64,000 nucleotides of DNA from Saccharothrix saharensis (GCF_006716745.1 NZ_VFPP01000001.1:6149386-6213385); one strand, 5' to 3'. Positions 1 to 11,887 are shown, counted from the first letter of the stretch. Translations and numbers: made by a program. Notes: generated by a model from the letters alone, not told the origin.

Positions 1-1
1 C

Positions 2-949
2 TTCCTGGAGCGCATGTACCCGAGCTTCGGCAACCTCGTGCCGCGCGACATCGCGTCCCGCGCGGCGAAGAACATTTCCGACGAGAAGCGCGGCGTGTAC
101 CTGGACTTCGCCGACGCCATCGAACGCCTCGGCGCGCTCGCCGTCGAACAGCGCTACGGGAACCTGTTCGAGATGTACCAGCGCATCACCGGCGACGACC
201 CCTACAAGACGCCGATGCGCATCTACCCGGCCGTGCACTACACCATGGGCGGGCTGTGGGTGGACTACGACCTGCGGTCCACCATTCCCGGCCTGTACGT
301 GATCGGCGAGGCGAACTTCTCCGACCACGGCGCGAACCGGCTCGGCGCGTCGGCGTTGATGCAGGGCCTGGCGGACGGCTACTTCGTGCTGCCGGGCGTG
401 ATCGGGGACTACCTGGCCGACGCGCCGTTCGAGCCGGTCGACGACCACCACCCGGTCGTGGCGGACACGATGTCCGAGGTGCGCGGCCGGGTGAAGACGC
501 TGCTGGCCGTGAACGGCGACCGCACGGTCGAGTCGTTCCACCGCGAGCTGGGCCGGCTGATGTGGGACGAGTGCGGCATGGAGCGCGACGAGGCCGGGTT
601 GCGCAAGGCGTTGGAGCGCATCCCGGAGCTTCGCGAGGAGTTCTGGCAGCGGGTGCGGGTGCCCGGCACCGGCGAGCGGTTGAACCAGGAGCTGGAGAAG
701 GCCGGCCGGGTCGCCGACTTCCTCGAGCTGGCCGAGCTGATGTGCGTCGACGCCCTGCACCGCGCCGAGTCGTGCGGCGGCCACTTCCGGTCGGAGAGCC
801 GGACACCGGACGGCGAGGCGTTGCGGAACGACGCCGACTACTCCTACGTCGCGGCCTGGGAGTACACGGGCGTGGGCCGACCGCCCGTGCTGCACAAGGA
901 AGAACTGGTCTTCGAACACGTCACGCCGAGCACCCGGAGCTACCGGTGA
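2..949 (+). CDS. sdhA: Succinate dehydrogenase flavoprotein subunit, C-terminal part
   Basis: The C-terminal 315 residues of the flavoprotein subunit of succinate dehydrogenase, which oxidises succinate to fumarate in the cytoplasm and hands electrons to the iron-sulfur subunit. The frame is open from the window edge, so the start lies upstream. The FAD-domain signature [19 protein letters not shown] is visible near residues 97-115 of the fragment, followed by the helical C-terminal domain. The TGA overlaps the GTG of sdhB by four bases, which implies translational coupling. The membrane anchor gene sdhC would be upstream and is not seen. The family assignment is secure; only the 5' end is missing. 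Confidence 0.95.
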   Translation, partial: FLERMYPSFGNLVPRDIASRAAKNISDEKRGVYLDFADAIERLGALAVEQRYGNLFEMYQRITGDDPYKTPMRIYPAVHYTMGGLWVDYDLRSTIPGLYVIGEANFSDHGANRLGASALMQGLADGYFVLPGVIGDYLADAPFEPVDDHHPVVADTMSEVRGRVKTLLAVNGDRTVESFHRELGRLMWDECGMERDEAGLRKALERIPELREEFWQRVRVPGTGERLNQELEKAGRVADFLELAELMCVDALHRAESCGGHFRSESRTPDGEALRNDADYSYVAAWEYTGVGRPPVLHKEELVFEHVTPSTRSYR

Positions 950-1692
950 AACTGACCCTGCGGATCTGGCGGCAGAGCGGCGCCACCGGGCGGCTGGTCG
1001 AGTACCCGGTGGACGACCTGTCGCCGGACATGTCGTTCCTGGAGGCGCTCGACGTGCTCAACGAGCGGTTGATCACCGCCGGGCAGGAGCCGGTGGCGTT
1101 CGACCACGACTGCCGCGAGGGCATCTGCGGCATGTGCGGGATGATGATCAACGGGATGGCGCACGGGCCGGAGAAGGCCACCACGGCGTGCCAACTGCAC
1201 CTGCGGCACTTCCGCGACGGCGACGTGGTGACCGTGGAGCCGTGGCGCGCCGAGCCGTTCCCGGTGGTGCGGGACCTGGTGGTGGACCGGTCGGCGCTCG
1301 ACCGGATCGTGGCGGCGGGCGGGTACATCAGCGTGCCGACGGGGTCCGCGCCGGACGCGCACGCGACACCCGTGCCCAAACCGGACGCCGACACGGCGTT
1401 CGAAGCGGCGGCGTGCATCGGCTGCGGCGCGTGCGTGGCCGCGTGCCCCAACGGGTCGGCGATGCTGTTCACCGCGGCGAAGACCACGCACCTGGGCGTG
1501 CTGCCGCAGGGGCAGCCGGAGCGGTACTCGCGGGCGCGGGACATGGTCGCCGAGCACGACGCGGCGGGCTTCGGCGGCTGCACCAACACCGGCGAGTGCA
1601 CGGCCGCGTGCCCCAAGGGCATCCCGCTGACCACGATCGCCCGCCTGAACGCCGACCTGCTCCGCGCTCACACCACCCGCAGCGACAGGTAA
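946..1692 (+). CDS. sdhB: Succinate dehydrogenase iron-sulfur subunit
   Basis: A 248-residue electron-transfer subunit of succinate dehydrogenase. Near residues 45-80 it carries the plant-ferredoxin-type 2Fe-2S site ([11 protein letters not shown] plus a later Cys). In the C-terminal half it has the 4Fe-4S and 3Fe-4S cysteine sets ([12 protein letters not shown] and [14 protein letters not shown]). The compact form belongs to the SdhABC enzymes that use one membrane anchor and usually reduce menaquinone; that subtype is inferred from sequence style. The GTG start is fixed by the four-base GTGA overlap with sdhA. Its 3' end overlaps the convergent YeiH-type gene by 25 bases. Confidence 0.95.
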   Translation: MKLTLRIWRQSGATGRLVEYPVDDLSPDMSFLEALDVLNERLITAGQEPVAFDHDCREGICGMCGMMINGMAHGPEKATTACQLHLRHFRDGDVVTVEPWRAEPFPVVRDLVVDRSALDRIVAAGGYISVPTGSAPDAHATPVPKPDADTAFEAAACIGCGACVAACPNGSAMLFTAAKTTHLGVLPQGQPERYSRARDMVAEHDAAGFGGCTNTGECTAACPKGIPLTTIARLNADLLRAHTTRSDR

Positions 1693-2516
1693 CCCGTCCC
1701 GCACACCAGCAGCGTGGAGAGCAGCCCCAGGAGGAGCGCCCCGGGGCTGGTCCGCAGCAGCGCCATGGGGCGTACCGACGTGCCCAGGCCGAACAGCGCG
1801 GCGGCCAGCACGACCGTCGTCGCCGTCGTGGCCACGTCCAGCACGACGGCCGGCACCAGCGGGCTGACCAGCATCAACACCAGGAAACCCAGCAGGAACG
1901 CGGGCACCGGCGGCGCACCCCGCCCGCCCAATCCGGCCACGATCGGGGCCAGCAGCGCCACCCGGCCCAGCTTCACCGCCATGGCCGTCGCCAGCCCGCC
2001 GGCCGGTGCGGCGGCGGCCACCTGCGCGACCTCGTGCACGCTCAGCCCGATCCACTGCGGCGACGCGTTCACCAGCGGCAACGCGACCATCGCCAGCGTG
2101 CCGTAGAGCGTGACGAGCGCGACGCTCGTGGCCACGTGCTCGTCCTCCCGGTCCACCCGGCCCTCGACGGCCGCGATGGCCGACGCGCCGCAGATCGAGA
2201 ACCCGCTGGCCACCAGCACGCACAAACCGCGCGGCAGGCGCAGCAGGCGGCCGAGCCACAGCGTGCCGAAGAACGTGACCGAGACCGTGACCAACACCGC
2301 GAGCAGGACGCCCGGTCCCAGACCGAGGAGTCGCGCAACGGACAGTTGCAGTCCCAGCAGGACCACTCCGGTGCGCAAGAGCCGACGCGTGACGCCGGTC
2401 AGGTCCGGCAGGCGTCCACCCACCACCACACCCAGGACCAACGCGACGATCAGCACACCGTCCACCCTCCGCGCCCGCGCGCGCTTCCGGTAGGCGGCCA
2501 TCAGGTCTGGGGTCAT
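1668..2516 (-). CDS. YeiH/UPF0324-type putative sulfate exporter
   Basis: A 282-residue polytopic inner-membrane protein with about nine or ten hydrophobic segments. The motif [12 protein letters not shown] near the middle is the hallmark of the YeiH family, annotated as putative sulfate or sulfite exporters; the substrate is not experimentally clear. It is somewhat shorter than the roughly 340-residue family norm. It diverges from the LysR gene with only 11 bases between the two ATGs, the classical arrangement for a LysR regulator and its target. It has no Shine-Dalgarno, so its mRNA is probably leaderless. It ends inside the tail of sdhB on the opposite strand. Confidence 0.85.
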   Translation of the reverse strand: MTPDLMAAYRKRARARRVDGVLIVALVLGVVVGGRLPDLTGVTRRLLRTGVVLLGLQLSVARLLGLGPGVLLAVLVTVSVTFFGTLWLGRLLRLPRGLCVLVASGFSICGASAIAAVEGRVDREDEHVATSVALVTLYGTLAMVALPLVNASPQWIGLSVHEVAQVAAAAPAGGLATAMAVKLGRVALLAPIVAGLGGRGAPPVPAFLLGFLVLMLVSPLVPAVVLDVATTATTVVLAAALFGLGTSVRPMALLRTSPGALLLGLLSTLLVCGTGYLSLRVV

Positions 2517-2541
2517 ACCCTGGAGCTATGACCCCGGACCT
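2503..2541. promoter_or_regulatory. Inverted repeat spanning the two divergent starts
   Basis: Arms of 14 bases (2503-2516 and 2528-2541) match at 13 positions around an 11-base spacer. Each arm begins exactly with the ATG of one of the divergent genes, so both proteins start MTPDL. A TACCCT hexamer at 2516-2521 ends six bases before the LysR ATG, which fits an actinobacterial -10 and a leaderless transcript. It is a likely LysR binding site or shared promoter; binding is inferred. Confidence 0.55.
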
Positions 2542-3417
2542 CGAGTCGCTGCGCCTGCTGGTGCTGGTCGGGGAGCTGGGCAGCCTCGGCCGGGCCGCCG
2601 CGGCACTCGGCGTCGCGCAGCCGTCCGCGAGCAAGCGGCTGTCCACACTGGAACGCAGGCTCGGCGTCGTGCTGGTCGACCGGGGCCGGCGCGGCTCCGT
2701 GCTCACACCCGCCGGCGTGGTCGTGACCGAGCGGGCGCGGCGCGTGCTCAACGAGGTCGCCGGCCTGGTCGAGGGCGCCCGCGCACTGCGGTCGGCGCAG
2801 GAAGCCGAGCTGCGGGTCGCCGCCAGCATGACCGTCGCCGAACACCTCGCGCCGGGCTGGATCGGCGAACTGCGCCGCACCCGGCCCGACCTGCGCGTGG
2901 GCCTGCGCGTGACGAACTCGGAAACGGTCGGGGCGCTCGTCCGCGACGGCGCCGTCGACATCGGCTTCGTCGAAGCCCCAGGACCCCCGCCACCAGGGCT
3001 CTCGTCCCGCGGAGCGGCCGCGGACCGGCTCGCGCTCGTCGTCGCCCCGGGACACCCGTGGTCCCGCCGACGCCGACCGCTCACCCCGCCCGAGCTGGCC
3101 GCGACACCGCTCGTCATGCGGGAACGCGGCTCCGGCACCCGCGACACCCTCGACCGGGCACTGCCCGACGCCTGCCCGCCCGCGCTGGAACTCGGCTCCA
3201 CCACGGCCGTGCGCGGCGCGGTCGTCGCCGGCGTCGCCCCCGCGGTGCTCAGCGTGCTCGCGGTGGCCGTCGACCTCGCCGAAGGACGCCTGGTCGAGGT
3301 GCCCGTCGACCTCGACCTGCGCCGCGTCCTCCGCGCCGTGTGGCCCGCCGGCCGCAAGCTCGTCGGACCTGCCGCGGAACTCCTCGCGGTGGCCACCCGG
3401 CGTAGTTCAATGGAGCC

Positions 3418-3421
<4 letters not shown>
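2528..3421 (+). CDS. LysR-family transcriptional regulator
   Basis: A 297-residue LysR-type regulator. The N-terminal winged helix is clear (SLGRAAAALGVAQPSASKRL at about residues 18-37), followed by a linker helix and a periplasmic-binding-protein-like effector domain from about residue 90. It is divergent from the YeiH-type exporter and is inferred to regulate it, possibly in response to a sulfur compound. No ribosome binding site precedes the ATG; a TAnnnT -10 hexamer at 2516-2521 points to leaderless translation. It overlaps the next gene by ATGA, so the two are probably one transcript. Confidence 0.9.
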
Positions 3422-6250
<2,829 letters not shown>

Positions 6251-6681
6251 CCAGCACTTCCTCCGACTACCGCCACCACGACCGGGTGAACCTGATCGGG
6301 TGACCAACTTGAAACGCTGTTATTCACCCCCTCGAACGTCGGTTGAAACAACGAGGCCGCCAACCAACCCCACTCCCATCACCTCACACCCCCACTCCCA
6401 CAGGTCCGGCGCTCCGCCGGCCCGACGCGAGTGAACCGGTCCGCATCCCGCCATCGGCAACCCCGCCGCCCGTCAGCCGCGCCGCCATCAGCCACGGTGC
6501 CCACCAGCCACGGGCCGCCATCGGCAACCGGATGCCGCCATCCGGCAACCGGATGCCGCCATCGGGAACGCTGCGGCTTCCCGTCGCCACCACCGGAGCA
6601 TCCGTCACACTCCACCGCGTCAGCCTCACCCTCACCGGCACCGATGCCCGCCGGCATCCGCCGGCATCCGCGGGTGAACGG
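6251..6681. other. Intergenic gap between ligA and phosphatase gene
   Basis: 431 bases with no supported gene. It contains a short imperfect tandem repeat (6515-6570) and shorter GCCACGG/GCCATC-rich repeats before it. Both flanking genes point into this gap, so at least one terminator is expected, but no strong hairpin was identified. Confidence 0.6.
6515..6570. repeat. Imperfect 20-21 bp tandem repeat
   Basis: Two and a half copies of a unit reading CCGCCATCGGCAACCGGATG (6515-6534), a 21-base version with one extra C (6535-6555), then a partial copy. Non-coding in all convincing frames. Confidence 0.7.
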
Positions 6682-7146
6682 CTAACGCGCTGACGTCACG
6701 TGAGGGAAGCGCGCGACCCAGCGCTTCTGCCACGGCGTCTCCACCGCGCGCCGGTTGAAGTTGGCTCGCACCCAAGCCACGGCCTCGCCCGAGGGGACAC
6801 CCGCCAGCACGGCCAGGCAAGCGATCACGGTGCCGGTTCGTCCGATGCCGCCGCCGCACGCCACCTCGACCGCCTCACCCGCAGCGGCCCGTGCGTGCAG
6901 GTCGCGGATCAGCGTCACGGCCTGTTCGGGCGACTTGGGCAGCCGGAAGTCCGGCCACTCGAGCCACTCGTGCGGCCACGAGGGGGCGTCCGGACGTGCC
7001 ATCACGGACCGTCGCATCCGGGGGGAACCGAGGTACAGCCCGTAGTCGGGGGTGCCCTCGGGGGTCGGGTTTCGCAGGCCGCGACCGCGGACGAGAGCGC
7101 CGTCGGGTAGTTCGATCGCACCGGGAAGGCTCATGACCCACATCAT
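6682..7146 (-). CDS. Small dual-specificity / tyrosine protein phosphatase
   Basis: A 154-residue cytoplasmic phosphatase of the cysteine-dependent dual-specificity class. The P-loop ACGGGIGRTG carries the nucleophile Cys97 and phosphate-binding Arg103, and Asp66 in WPDF is the likely general acid, so the active site appears complete. The substrate is unknown; family members act on phosphotyrosine proteins, phosphoinositides or RNA ends. ATG at 7146 is the longest start; ATG at 7134 (MSLPGA) is equally possible, and neither has a strong Shine-Dalgarno. It stands alone between two intergenic gaps. Confidence 0.85.
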   Translation of the reverse strand: MMWVMSLPGAIELPDGALVRGRGLRNPTPEGTPDYGLYLGSPRMRRSVMARPDAPSWPHEWLEWPDFRLPKSPEQAVTLIRDLHARAAAGEAVEVACGGGIGRTGTVIACLAVLAGVPSGEAVAWVRANFNRRAVETPWQKRWVARFPHVTSAR

Positions 7147-7537
7147 CGCGCCCGCAGTCTTGCGGGTGGACGGGAGGCCGGGCGGGGGAGCATTCGGGAG
7201 GCCGTCCAGGGGATTCCGAGGCAGGGGAGTTGGCGGGCAGGTGAGGGAACCGGCAGGCAGGTGAGGGGAACCGGCAGGCAGGGAAGCGAGATCGGGCAGG
7301 CCGGGTGAGGACGTTCGGTAGGGGGAGCAGGCGGAATGGCGGGTGGGCGAGGGATGTTCGGCGGGCCGGGCGGCGAGTCCGGCTCAAGGCCGGCTCTGCC
7401 GACCGGCCCCTGCCAACCGGGCCGCAGCTCAGCCCACCACCCGCCCCACCCCCCGCCCGGAACTTGATCGAACGCCCGCCGGCGCAGTTGGCTGGACGAC
7501 AATCGAGGACGGTCCGCTGACGCAGAGGGGAACGCAG
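7147..7537. other. Intergenic gap upstream of GNAT gene
   Basis: 391 bases, G-rich on the plus strand, with no supported gene. It includes a two-copy tandem repeat at 7241-7281 (20 then 21 bases, GTGAGGGAACCGGCAGGCAG type) and related GGCAGG words on both sides. It must hold the promoters of the divergent phosphatase and acetyltransferase genes, but I cannot place them. Confidence 0.55.
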
Positions 7538-8044
7538 ATGGCCGACATCGTGGTGAGGCCCGCCAGGGAAGACGAGTGGGCGACAGCGGGGGCGATCACT
7601 GTTGCCGCCTACCAGGCCGACCGGCACATCGACAGCCACACCGGCGGGTACGCCGACACGCTCGTTGACGCGCGGACCCGGGCGCGGGAGGCGGAGTTGT
7701 TGGTCGCGGTGGACGCCGAGAACACCGTGCTCGGCACCGTCACCGTGGTCCGGCCCGGCACCCCGTACGCCGAGGTCAGCAAGGACGGCGAGGTGGAGTT
7801 CCGGATGCTCGCGGTGAGCCCGTCCGCCCGCGGCCGGGGGGTGGGGGAGGCGTTGGTGCGCGCGGTGATCGTGCGGGCGCGGGAGCTCGGGGCGCGCAGG
7901 TTGGTGATGAGCAGTTCCGAGCAGATGACCCCGGCGCACCGGCTCTACCAGCGGCTCGGGTTCCGGCGGCAGCCCGACCGCGACTGGCGGCCCGTGCCCG
8001 GCGTGGACATCACCGCGCTCGGGTTCAGCCTCGAACTCGCATGA
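7538..8044 (+). CDS. GNAT-family N-acetyltransferase
   Basis: A 168-residue acetyl-CoA-dependent N-acetyltransferase. The acetyl-CoA loop VSPSARGRGVGEAL and preceding strand (VEFRMLA) are intact, and the C-terminal part ends with the usual LYQRLGFRRQPDRDW pattern. The substrate is unknown. The ATG at 7538 is chosen because AGAGGGG lies seven bases upstream and the protein then starts directly with the fold (MADIVVRPAR); the frame is open further upstream but reads as low-complexity non-coding sequence. Its end overlaps the convergent SWIM gene by 20 bases. Confidence 0.88.
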   Translation: MADIVVRPAREDEWATAGAITVAAYQADRHIDSHTGGYADTLVDARTRAREAELLVAVDAENTVLGTVTVVRPGTPYAEVSKDGEVEFRMLAVSPSARGRGVGEALVRAVIVRARELGARRLVMSSSEQMTPAHRLYQRLGFRRQPDRDWRPVPGVDITALGFSLELA

Positions 8045-8435
8045 CCTCGTCACGCAGCGAACGGTCCCGTGCCGCCCGGTCGTAGAGCAGCTCCACCAGG
8101 GTCGCGTGGTCCAGTTCGGCGAGCCTCAGGCGCAGCTCCTCGTCCTCCGCGTCCGGCGGCGGCACGGTCAGGTCGCGCTCCAGCAGCACCAATCCGACCG
8201 CGACGCAGTGCTTGCAGAAGAACCCCTGCGACCCGTACGGGCACGTGCACGCCCCGACCAGGCGGGTGTCCTCCCACTCCAACGTCACCCGGTACTCGGC
8301 CGCGCCGACCACGACACCTTCCACGTGCCGCGACCGGACGGCCAACTCGACCACGGAGTCCCGGTAGGTCAGCCCGCGCCAGTACGACTTGGCGCCCGCG
8401 TGGTGGCGCAGCAGGGCTGGGGTCAGCGTCGGCAT
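8025..8435 (-). CDS. SWIM zinc-finger protein
   Basis: A 136-residue protein with the SWIM zinc-binding pattern C-x-C-x(n)-C-x-H (CTCPYGSQGFFCKHC) near residues 63-77. SWIM domains occur in nucleic-acid-associated proteins such as SWI2/SNF2 partners and MULE transposases; small stand-alone actinobacterial versions are of unknown function. ATG at 8435 (MPTLTPALL) is preferred; a GTG at 8450 would add five residues. It is divergent from the BKACE gene with 26 bases between, so they may share a regulatory region. The C-terminus overlaps the GNAT gene. Confidence 0.8.
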   Translation of the reverse strand: MPTLTPALLRHHAGAKSYWRGLTYRDSVVELAVRSRHVEGVVVGAAEYRVTLEWEDTRLVGACTCPYGSQGFFCKHCVAVGLVLLERDLTVPPPDAEDEELRLRLAELDHATLVELLYDRAARDRSLRDEVMRVRG

Positions 8436-8461
8436 GGCGGTATCCAACACCTTGTGGTTCG

Positions 8462-9169
8462 GTGGCTTTCGTGCTCCAGGCTTGTCTGAACGGTGCCCGT
8501 GAGCCGGGCAGCCACCCTAGTGTGCCGATCACCCCGCAGGAGCTGGCGGTCGACGCTTCCGCGTGCGCCGAGCTGGGCGTCACGTCGTTCCACCTGCACC
8601 CGCGGGACGTGGTGGGGCTGGAGGTGCTGGCCGGGCCCGAGGTCGCGACCTCGGTGTCGGTGGTGCGGGCCGCGGTGCCGCGGGCGGAGATCGGTGTGAC
8701 GACCGGTGCCTGGATCGTGCCGGACCCCGTGCGGCGGGCGGAGCTGGTGCGCGGGTGGGCGGGGCTGGCCGCCGGACGCCCCGACTTCGCGTCGGTCAAC
8801 GTGCACGAGGACGGCTGGCTCGGCGTCGCGGCCGCGTTGCGCGACGCGGGCATCGGGATCGAGCTGGGCGTGTTCCACGTCGAGGCGGCGCGGACGTTGC
8901 TGGACGTCGGCGTGCCCGACGGGACGGTCCGGGTGCTGGCCGAGGTCCAGCCGGGGAAGACCGAGCGGGACGCGGGACGGCTGCTGGACCTGCTGGTGCC
9001 GCTGGGGGAGCCGATCCTGCTGCACGGCGAGGACGACAGCGCGTGGCCGGTGCTGGACTACGCCGTGTCACGCGGCCTGGACGCGCGGATCGGCCTGGAG
9101 GACACGCTCACCGCCCGTGACGGCACCGCCGCGGTCGACAACGCGCACCTGGTCCGCCTCGCCCGCTGA
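8462..9169 (+). CDS. BKACE-family (DUF849) beta-keto acid cleavage enzyme
   Basis: A 235-residue TIM-barrel protein of the beta-keto acid cleavage enzyme family, typified by 3-keto-5-aminohexanoate cleavage enzyme, which condenses a beta-keto acid with acetyl-CoA using a zinc ion. The N-terminal LNGAREP and zinc-ligand HLHPRD motifs are present, and LLHGEDD supplies a later ligand region. It is shorter than the usual 270-300 residues. The GTG at 8462 gives VAFVLQACLNG, the expected first strand. No lysine fermentation genes lie nearby, so the real substrate is open. Confidence 0.8.
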   Translation: MAFVLQACLNGAREPGSHPSVPITPQELAVDASACAELGVTSFHLHPRDVVGLEVLAGPEVATSVSVVRAAVPRAEIGVTTGAWIVPDPVRRAELVRGWAGLAAGRPDFASVNVHEDGWLGVAAALRDAGIGIELGVFHVEAARTLLDVGVPDGTVRVLAEVQPGKTERDAGRLLDLLVPLGEPILLHGEDDSAWPVLDYAVSRGLDARIGLEDTLTARDGTAAVDNAHLVRLAR

Positions 9170-9219
9170 AGCGGGAAAAGCACTGGTAGCGCGGGTGCCG
9201 GGCGTGGTTTCGTTGCGCC

Positions 9220-9858
9220 ATGGTGTCCACCGACCGGCTCCTCGCCTTCGCGGCCATGTCGTTCCTGTTGATCGTCATCCCCGGGCCCAGCGTGCTGTTC
9301 GTCGTGGGACGTGCGTTGGCGCAGGGTCGTCGGGCCGCGCTGATCACGGTGCTGGGCAACACCCTCGGCGCGTACACCCTCGTCGTGGCCGTCGCGTTCG
9401 GCGTCGGGGCGGTGGTGGAGCGTTCGGCGATCGTGTTCACGACGGTGAAGCTGGTCGGGGCGGCGTACCTGGTGTACCTGGGGGTGAAGGCCGTGCGGCA
9501 GCGCGGGTCGCTGCACGCGTCGTTCACCGCGGGCGGACCGGCGCACGGCGGGCTGCGCACGTTGTGGGAGGGCTTCGCGGTCGGGGTGGCGAACCCCAAG
9601 ACGATCGTGTTCTTCGCCGCCGTGCTGCCGCAGTTCGTGGACCGCGCGCAGGGTCACGTGGCCGCCCAGATGCTCCTGCTGGGCCTGGTGTTCAACCTCA
9701 TCGCGCTCGCGTCGGACAGCGTCTGGGGCCTGGTCGCCGCCACCGCCCGCTCCTGGTTCGCCCGTTCGCCCCGCCGCCTGGCCGTGGTGGGCGGCGCCGG
9801 CGGCCTGACCATGATCGGCCTGGGCGTGACCATCGCCGCCACCGGCCGCAAGGAGTGA
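9220..9858 (+). CDS. LysE/RhtB-family exporter
   Basis: A 212-residue inner-membrane protein with about six transmembrane helices. The family motif IPGPSVLFVVGRALAQG follows the first helix. LysE/RhtB proteins export amino acids or related small molecules; the substrate cannot be told. It is transcribed rightwards and is the last host gene before the prophage. A host repeat array begins 18 bases after its stop and is interrupted by the prophage attachment site. Confidence 0.9.
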   Translation: MVSTDRLLAFAAMSFLLIVIPGPSVLFVVGRALAQGRRAALITVLGNTLGAYTLVVAVAFGVGAVVERSAIVFTTVKLVGAAYLVYLGVKAVRQRGSLHASFTAGGPAHGGLRTLWEGFAVGVANPKTIVFFAAVLPQFVDRAQGHVAAQMLLLGLVFNLIALASDSVWGLVAATARSWFARSPRRLAVVGGAGGLTMIGLGVTIAATGRKE

Positions 9859-9876
9859 AACCCCGGCTCGCCGCGT

Positions 9877-9919
9877 GAGTCGAACACTCAGGTTCCGTGA
9901 GTCGTACGTTCGCGCCGCG
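9877..9919. repeat. Left remnant of host 22-bp repeat array
   Basis: Units GAGTCGAACACTCAGG (9877-9892) and GAGTCGTACGTTCGCG (9899-9914) each end in a six-base spacer, giving a 22-base period. A third unit begins at 9921 (GAGT) and is cut off by prophage sequence. Matching units continue on the far side of the prophage at 50871. Confidence 0.75.
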
Positions 9920-9924
9920 AGAGT
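9920..9924. other. attL core (AGAGT)
   Basis: Proposed crossover site at the left prophage end. Left of it is host repeat array, right of it is prophage. The identical AGAGT at 50870-50874 is attR. The reconstructed phage site has imperfectly symmetric arms (AAGT..CAA on one side, its complement on the other, centred on the AG), as serine integrases require. Inferred, not tested. Confidence 0.7.
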
Positions 9925-10006
9925 GATTTTGCCACTTAGGTTGCATTGCCATGGTCAAGTTACTTACACATGGTAGTGCGCCTGTTGCACCACGTCGGAC
10001 GTCACT

Positions 10007-10054
10007 GTCCAGGCGGACATGCTGCACCCTTGGTCGCAACATGTCCGCCTGGAC
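10007..10054. promoter_or_regulatory. 15-bp perfect inverted repeat upstream of integrase
   Basis: Arm GTCCAGGCGGACATG at 10007-10021 is the exact reverse complement of 10040-10054, with an 18-base spacer. Centre-to-centre spacing of 33 bases is about three helical turns. It lies 127 bases before the integrase start and could be an operator pair, a hairpin in the leader, or an accessory recombination site. Confidence 0.6.
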
Positions 10055-10180
10055 GCAACGCGACCCTTTCAAATCGCAGGCGAACTCGCCGCTTTTTGTG
10101 AGCGTCTCGTCTAGGATCGGAATGGGCGCGCCAGCGGTTCTTGTGTGCGCTGCGTTCATTGTGACGTCGGGGGGTTGGCT

Positions 10181-11887
10181 GTGACGAAGGCATTGAACAG
10201 GCGGGTTTCGCGCTCGGTCGCGGGCGAGCTGCCGCCGTTGCGGGGAATCATCTACGCGCGGGCTTCGAAGGATCGCAGGGGTCGTGCGGTGTCGGTGAAG
10301 TCGCAGGTCGCCGTGGGTCACAGGTTCTTCAAGCAGCACAACATCGTGGTGGTGGCCGTACTGGTGGACAACCACATGTCGGCGTCGCGGTACGCGCGGG
10401 CGGAGCGGCAGGAATACAAGGAGGCGCTTCGTCTGCTCGTGACGGGTGAGGCGAATCTGTTGTGGACGTGGGAGAGTTCACGGGCCACCCGCGAGTTGGA
10501 CGTGTTCGTCCAACTCCGTTCGATCCTGATCGAGGTGGGCGGCTATTTCGCCTACGACGAGCGCATCTACGACATGAACGATCCGGACGACCGTATGGAC
10601 ACCGCCGAGGACGCGGTGGACGCGGAGAAGGAAACGGAGAAGCTCCGTAAACGGGTGCGTCGTGGTGTCGAGTCGCGGGCCTTCGCGGGGTTGCACCACG
10701 GCAACGACTGGTACGGGCACCGCAAGGTCTACGACGAGCGGACGGGCGAGATCGTCAGGATCGAGCGCGACCCGGTGCAGGGTCCGGTGGCGAAGGAGGC
10801 GGTGCAGCGTCTGCTCGGGGGCGAGAACGGGACGGTGATCGCCAACGACTTCAACCGTCGGGAGATCTCGTGCCCGCACGAACTGAAGTGGATCTCGCTG
10901 CACGTGGAGAAGCTGTACCAGCTGTCCCGCGATGCGGAGTCGTGGGCGAGGCTGACCGCGAAGTTGTCACCCGAGCAGGTGGACGCGGCGGTGCAGGCGC
11001 TGGTGTGGTTGAAGGAGAAGGAGTCGCCACAGACTGTGGCCCGCTGGTTGCGGGAGGGCCGGTACGCGCACGTGTTCCCCGGCCGCTGGTCGGGGGCGAA
11101 GGTGCGGGCGGTGGCGTCCAATCCCGCGTTGGCAGGGTTGCGCCTGTACCAGGGCGAGATCATCGGCAAGGGAACCTGGACGGGCGTCATCACCCCGGCG
11201 CAGCACTACCGGCTCGCGGCCATGCTGGGCGATCCGACCAGGGCAGGGAAGAAGGACGGCGACCGGGTCAAGCACGTGCTGTCGGGGGTGATGCTGTGCG
11301 ACGTGTGCAACGTGCCGGTCTACGGCGTCGTGTTCGACACAACCAAGAACGGGCGGCCGGTCACCCGCCGTTTCTACCGTTGTGTGCAAGGAGGGCACGT
11401 GAGCAGGCAGAAGGAGCGCACCGAGGCGTTCGTGATCGAGGCGGTCCTGACCCGGCTGGAACGCCCGGACGCGGAGGAGCTGTTCCGGGTGGAGGTCGAC
11501 GCGATGGAGGATGCGACCAGGGCGTTGACCGAGGCCAGGGAGTTGCGGGCCCGGTTGGACGGGTTCACCGACAAGGCGGCCGAGGGCGAGTTGTCGCCGG
11601 AGCGGTTGGCGCGGATCGAGGCGAAGCTCCTGCCGAAGATCGAGGCGGCGGAGAGCCGTGCACGGCAGGTCACGATCGCTCCGACGGTGGCCGGGCTCGT
11701 CGGTCCCGGTGCGCGGGAGGCGTGGGCGCGGTTGTCGATCGTGCAGCAGCGTGAAGTGCTGCGGACGATCGTGCGGCCCCGGTTGTGCCGGTCGACCAGG
11801 AAGGGACCGGGATTCGACCCCGACGCCATCCGGATGGTCTGGCTGACCGACCGGCCCGAGGTGCCGGACATGGGGCAGACGGGCTGA
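10181..11887 (+). CDS. int: Large serine recombinase (phage integrase)
   Basis: A 568-residue large serine integrase that recombines attP with attB. The N-terminal resolvase domain starts GIIYARASKDRRG with the nucleophile at about Ser29 and the conserved SRATRELD arginines further on. A recombinase domain follows (RVRRGVESRAFAG onward), then a zinc-ribbon (CDVCNVPV then FYRCVQGGH) and a coiled-coil region before the C-terminus. The GTG at 10181 follows GGGGGG at six bases; an in-frame ATG at 10145 would add 12 residues. It sits immediately inside attL, pointing into the prophage. The recombination directionality factor is not identified. Confidence 0.95.
   Translation: MTKALNRRVSRSVAGELPPLRGIIYARASKDRRGRAVSVKSQVAVGHRFFKQHNIVVVAVLVDNHMSASRYARAERQEYKEALRLLVTGEANLLWTWESSRATRELDVFVQLRSILIEVGGYFAYDERIYDMNDPDDRMDTAEDAVDAEKETEKLRKRVRRGVESRAFAGLHHGNDWYGHRKVYDERTGEIVRIERDPVQGPVAKEAVQRLLGGENGTVIANDFNRREISCPHELKWISLHVEKLYQLSRDAESWARLTAKLSPEQVDAAVQALVWLKEKESPQTVARWLREGRYAHVFPGRWSGAKVRAVASNPALAGLRLYQGEIIGKGTWTGVITPAQHYRLAAMLGDPTRAGKKDGDRVKHVLSGVMLCDVCNVPVYGVVFDTTKNGRPVTRRFYRCVQGGHVSRQKERTEAFVIEAVLTRLERPDAEELFRVEVDAMEDATRALTEARELRARLDGFTDKAAEGELSPERLARIEAKLLPKIEAAESRARQVTIAPTVAGLVGPGAREAWARLSIVQQREVLRTIVRPRLCRSTRKGPGFDPDAIRMVWLTDRPEVPDMGQTG

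Larger units (their letters stand above)
9859..10180. other. Host/prophage junction region
   Basis: 322 bases between the LysE gene and the integrase. In order it holds two units of the host 22-bp repeat array (9877-9914), the attL core (9920-9924), a long perfect inverted repeat (10007-10054) and a TAGGAT hexamer (10112-10117) that could be the integrase -10. From 9925 the sequence is visibly less GC-rich than the host side. No gene is supported. Confidence 0.7.

Noticed and set aside
7241..7281. Short direct repeats as a possible CRISPR array
   Set aside because: Only two adjacent copies with no spacers and no cas genes; simple tandem duplication is enough. The same holds for 6515-6570.
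9859..10180. tRNA gene as integration target
   Set aside because: No tRNA-like cloverleaf or 3' end sequence was found at either prophage end; serine integrases commonly use other sites.
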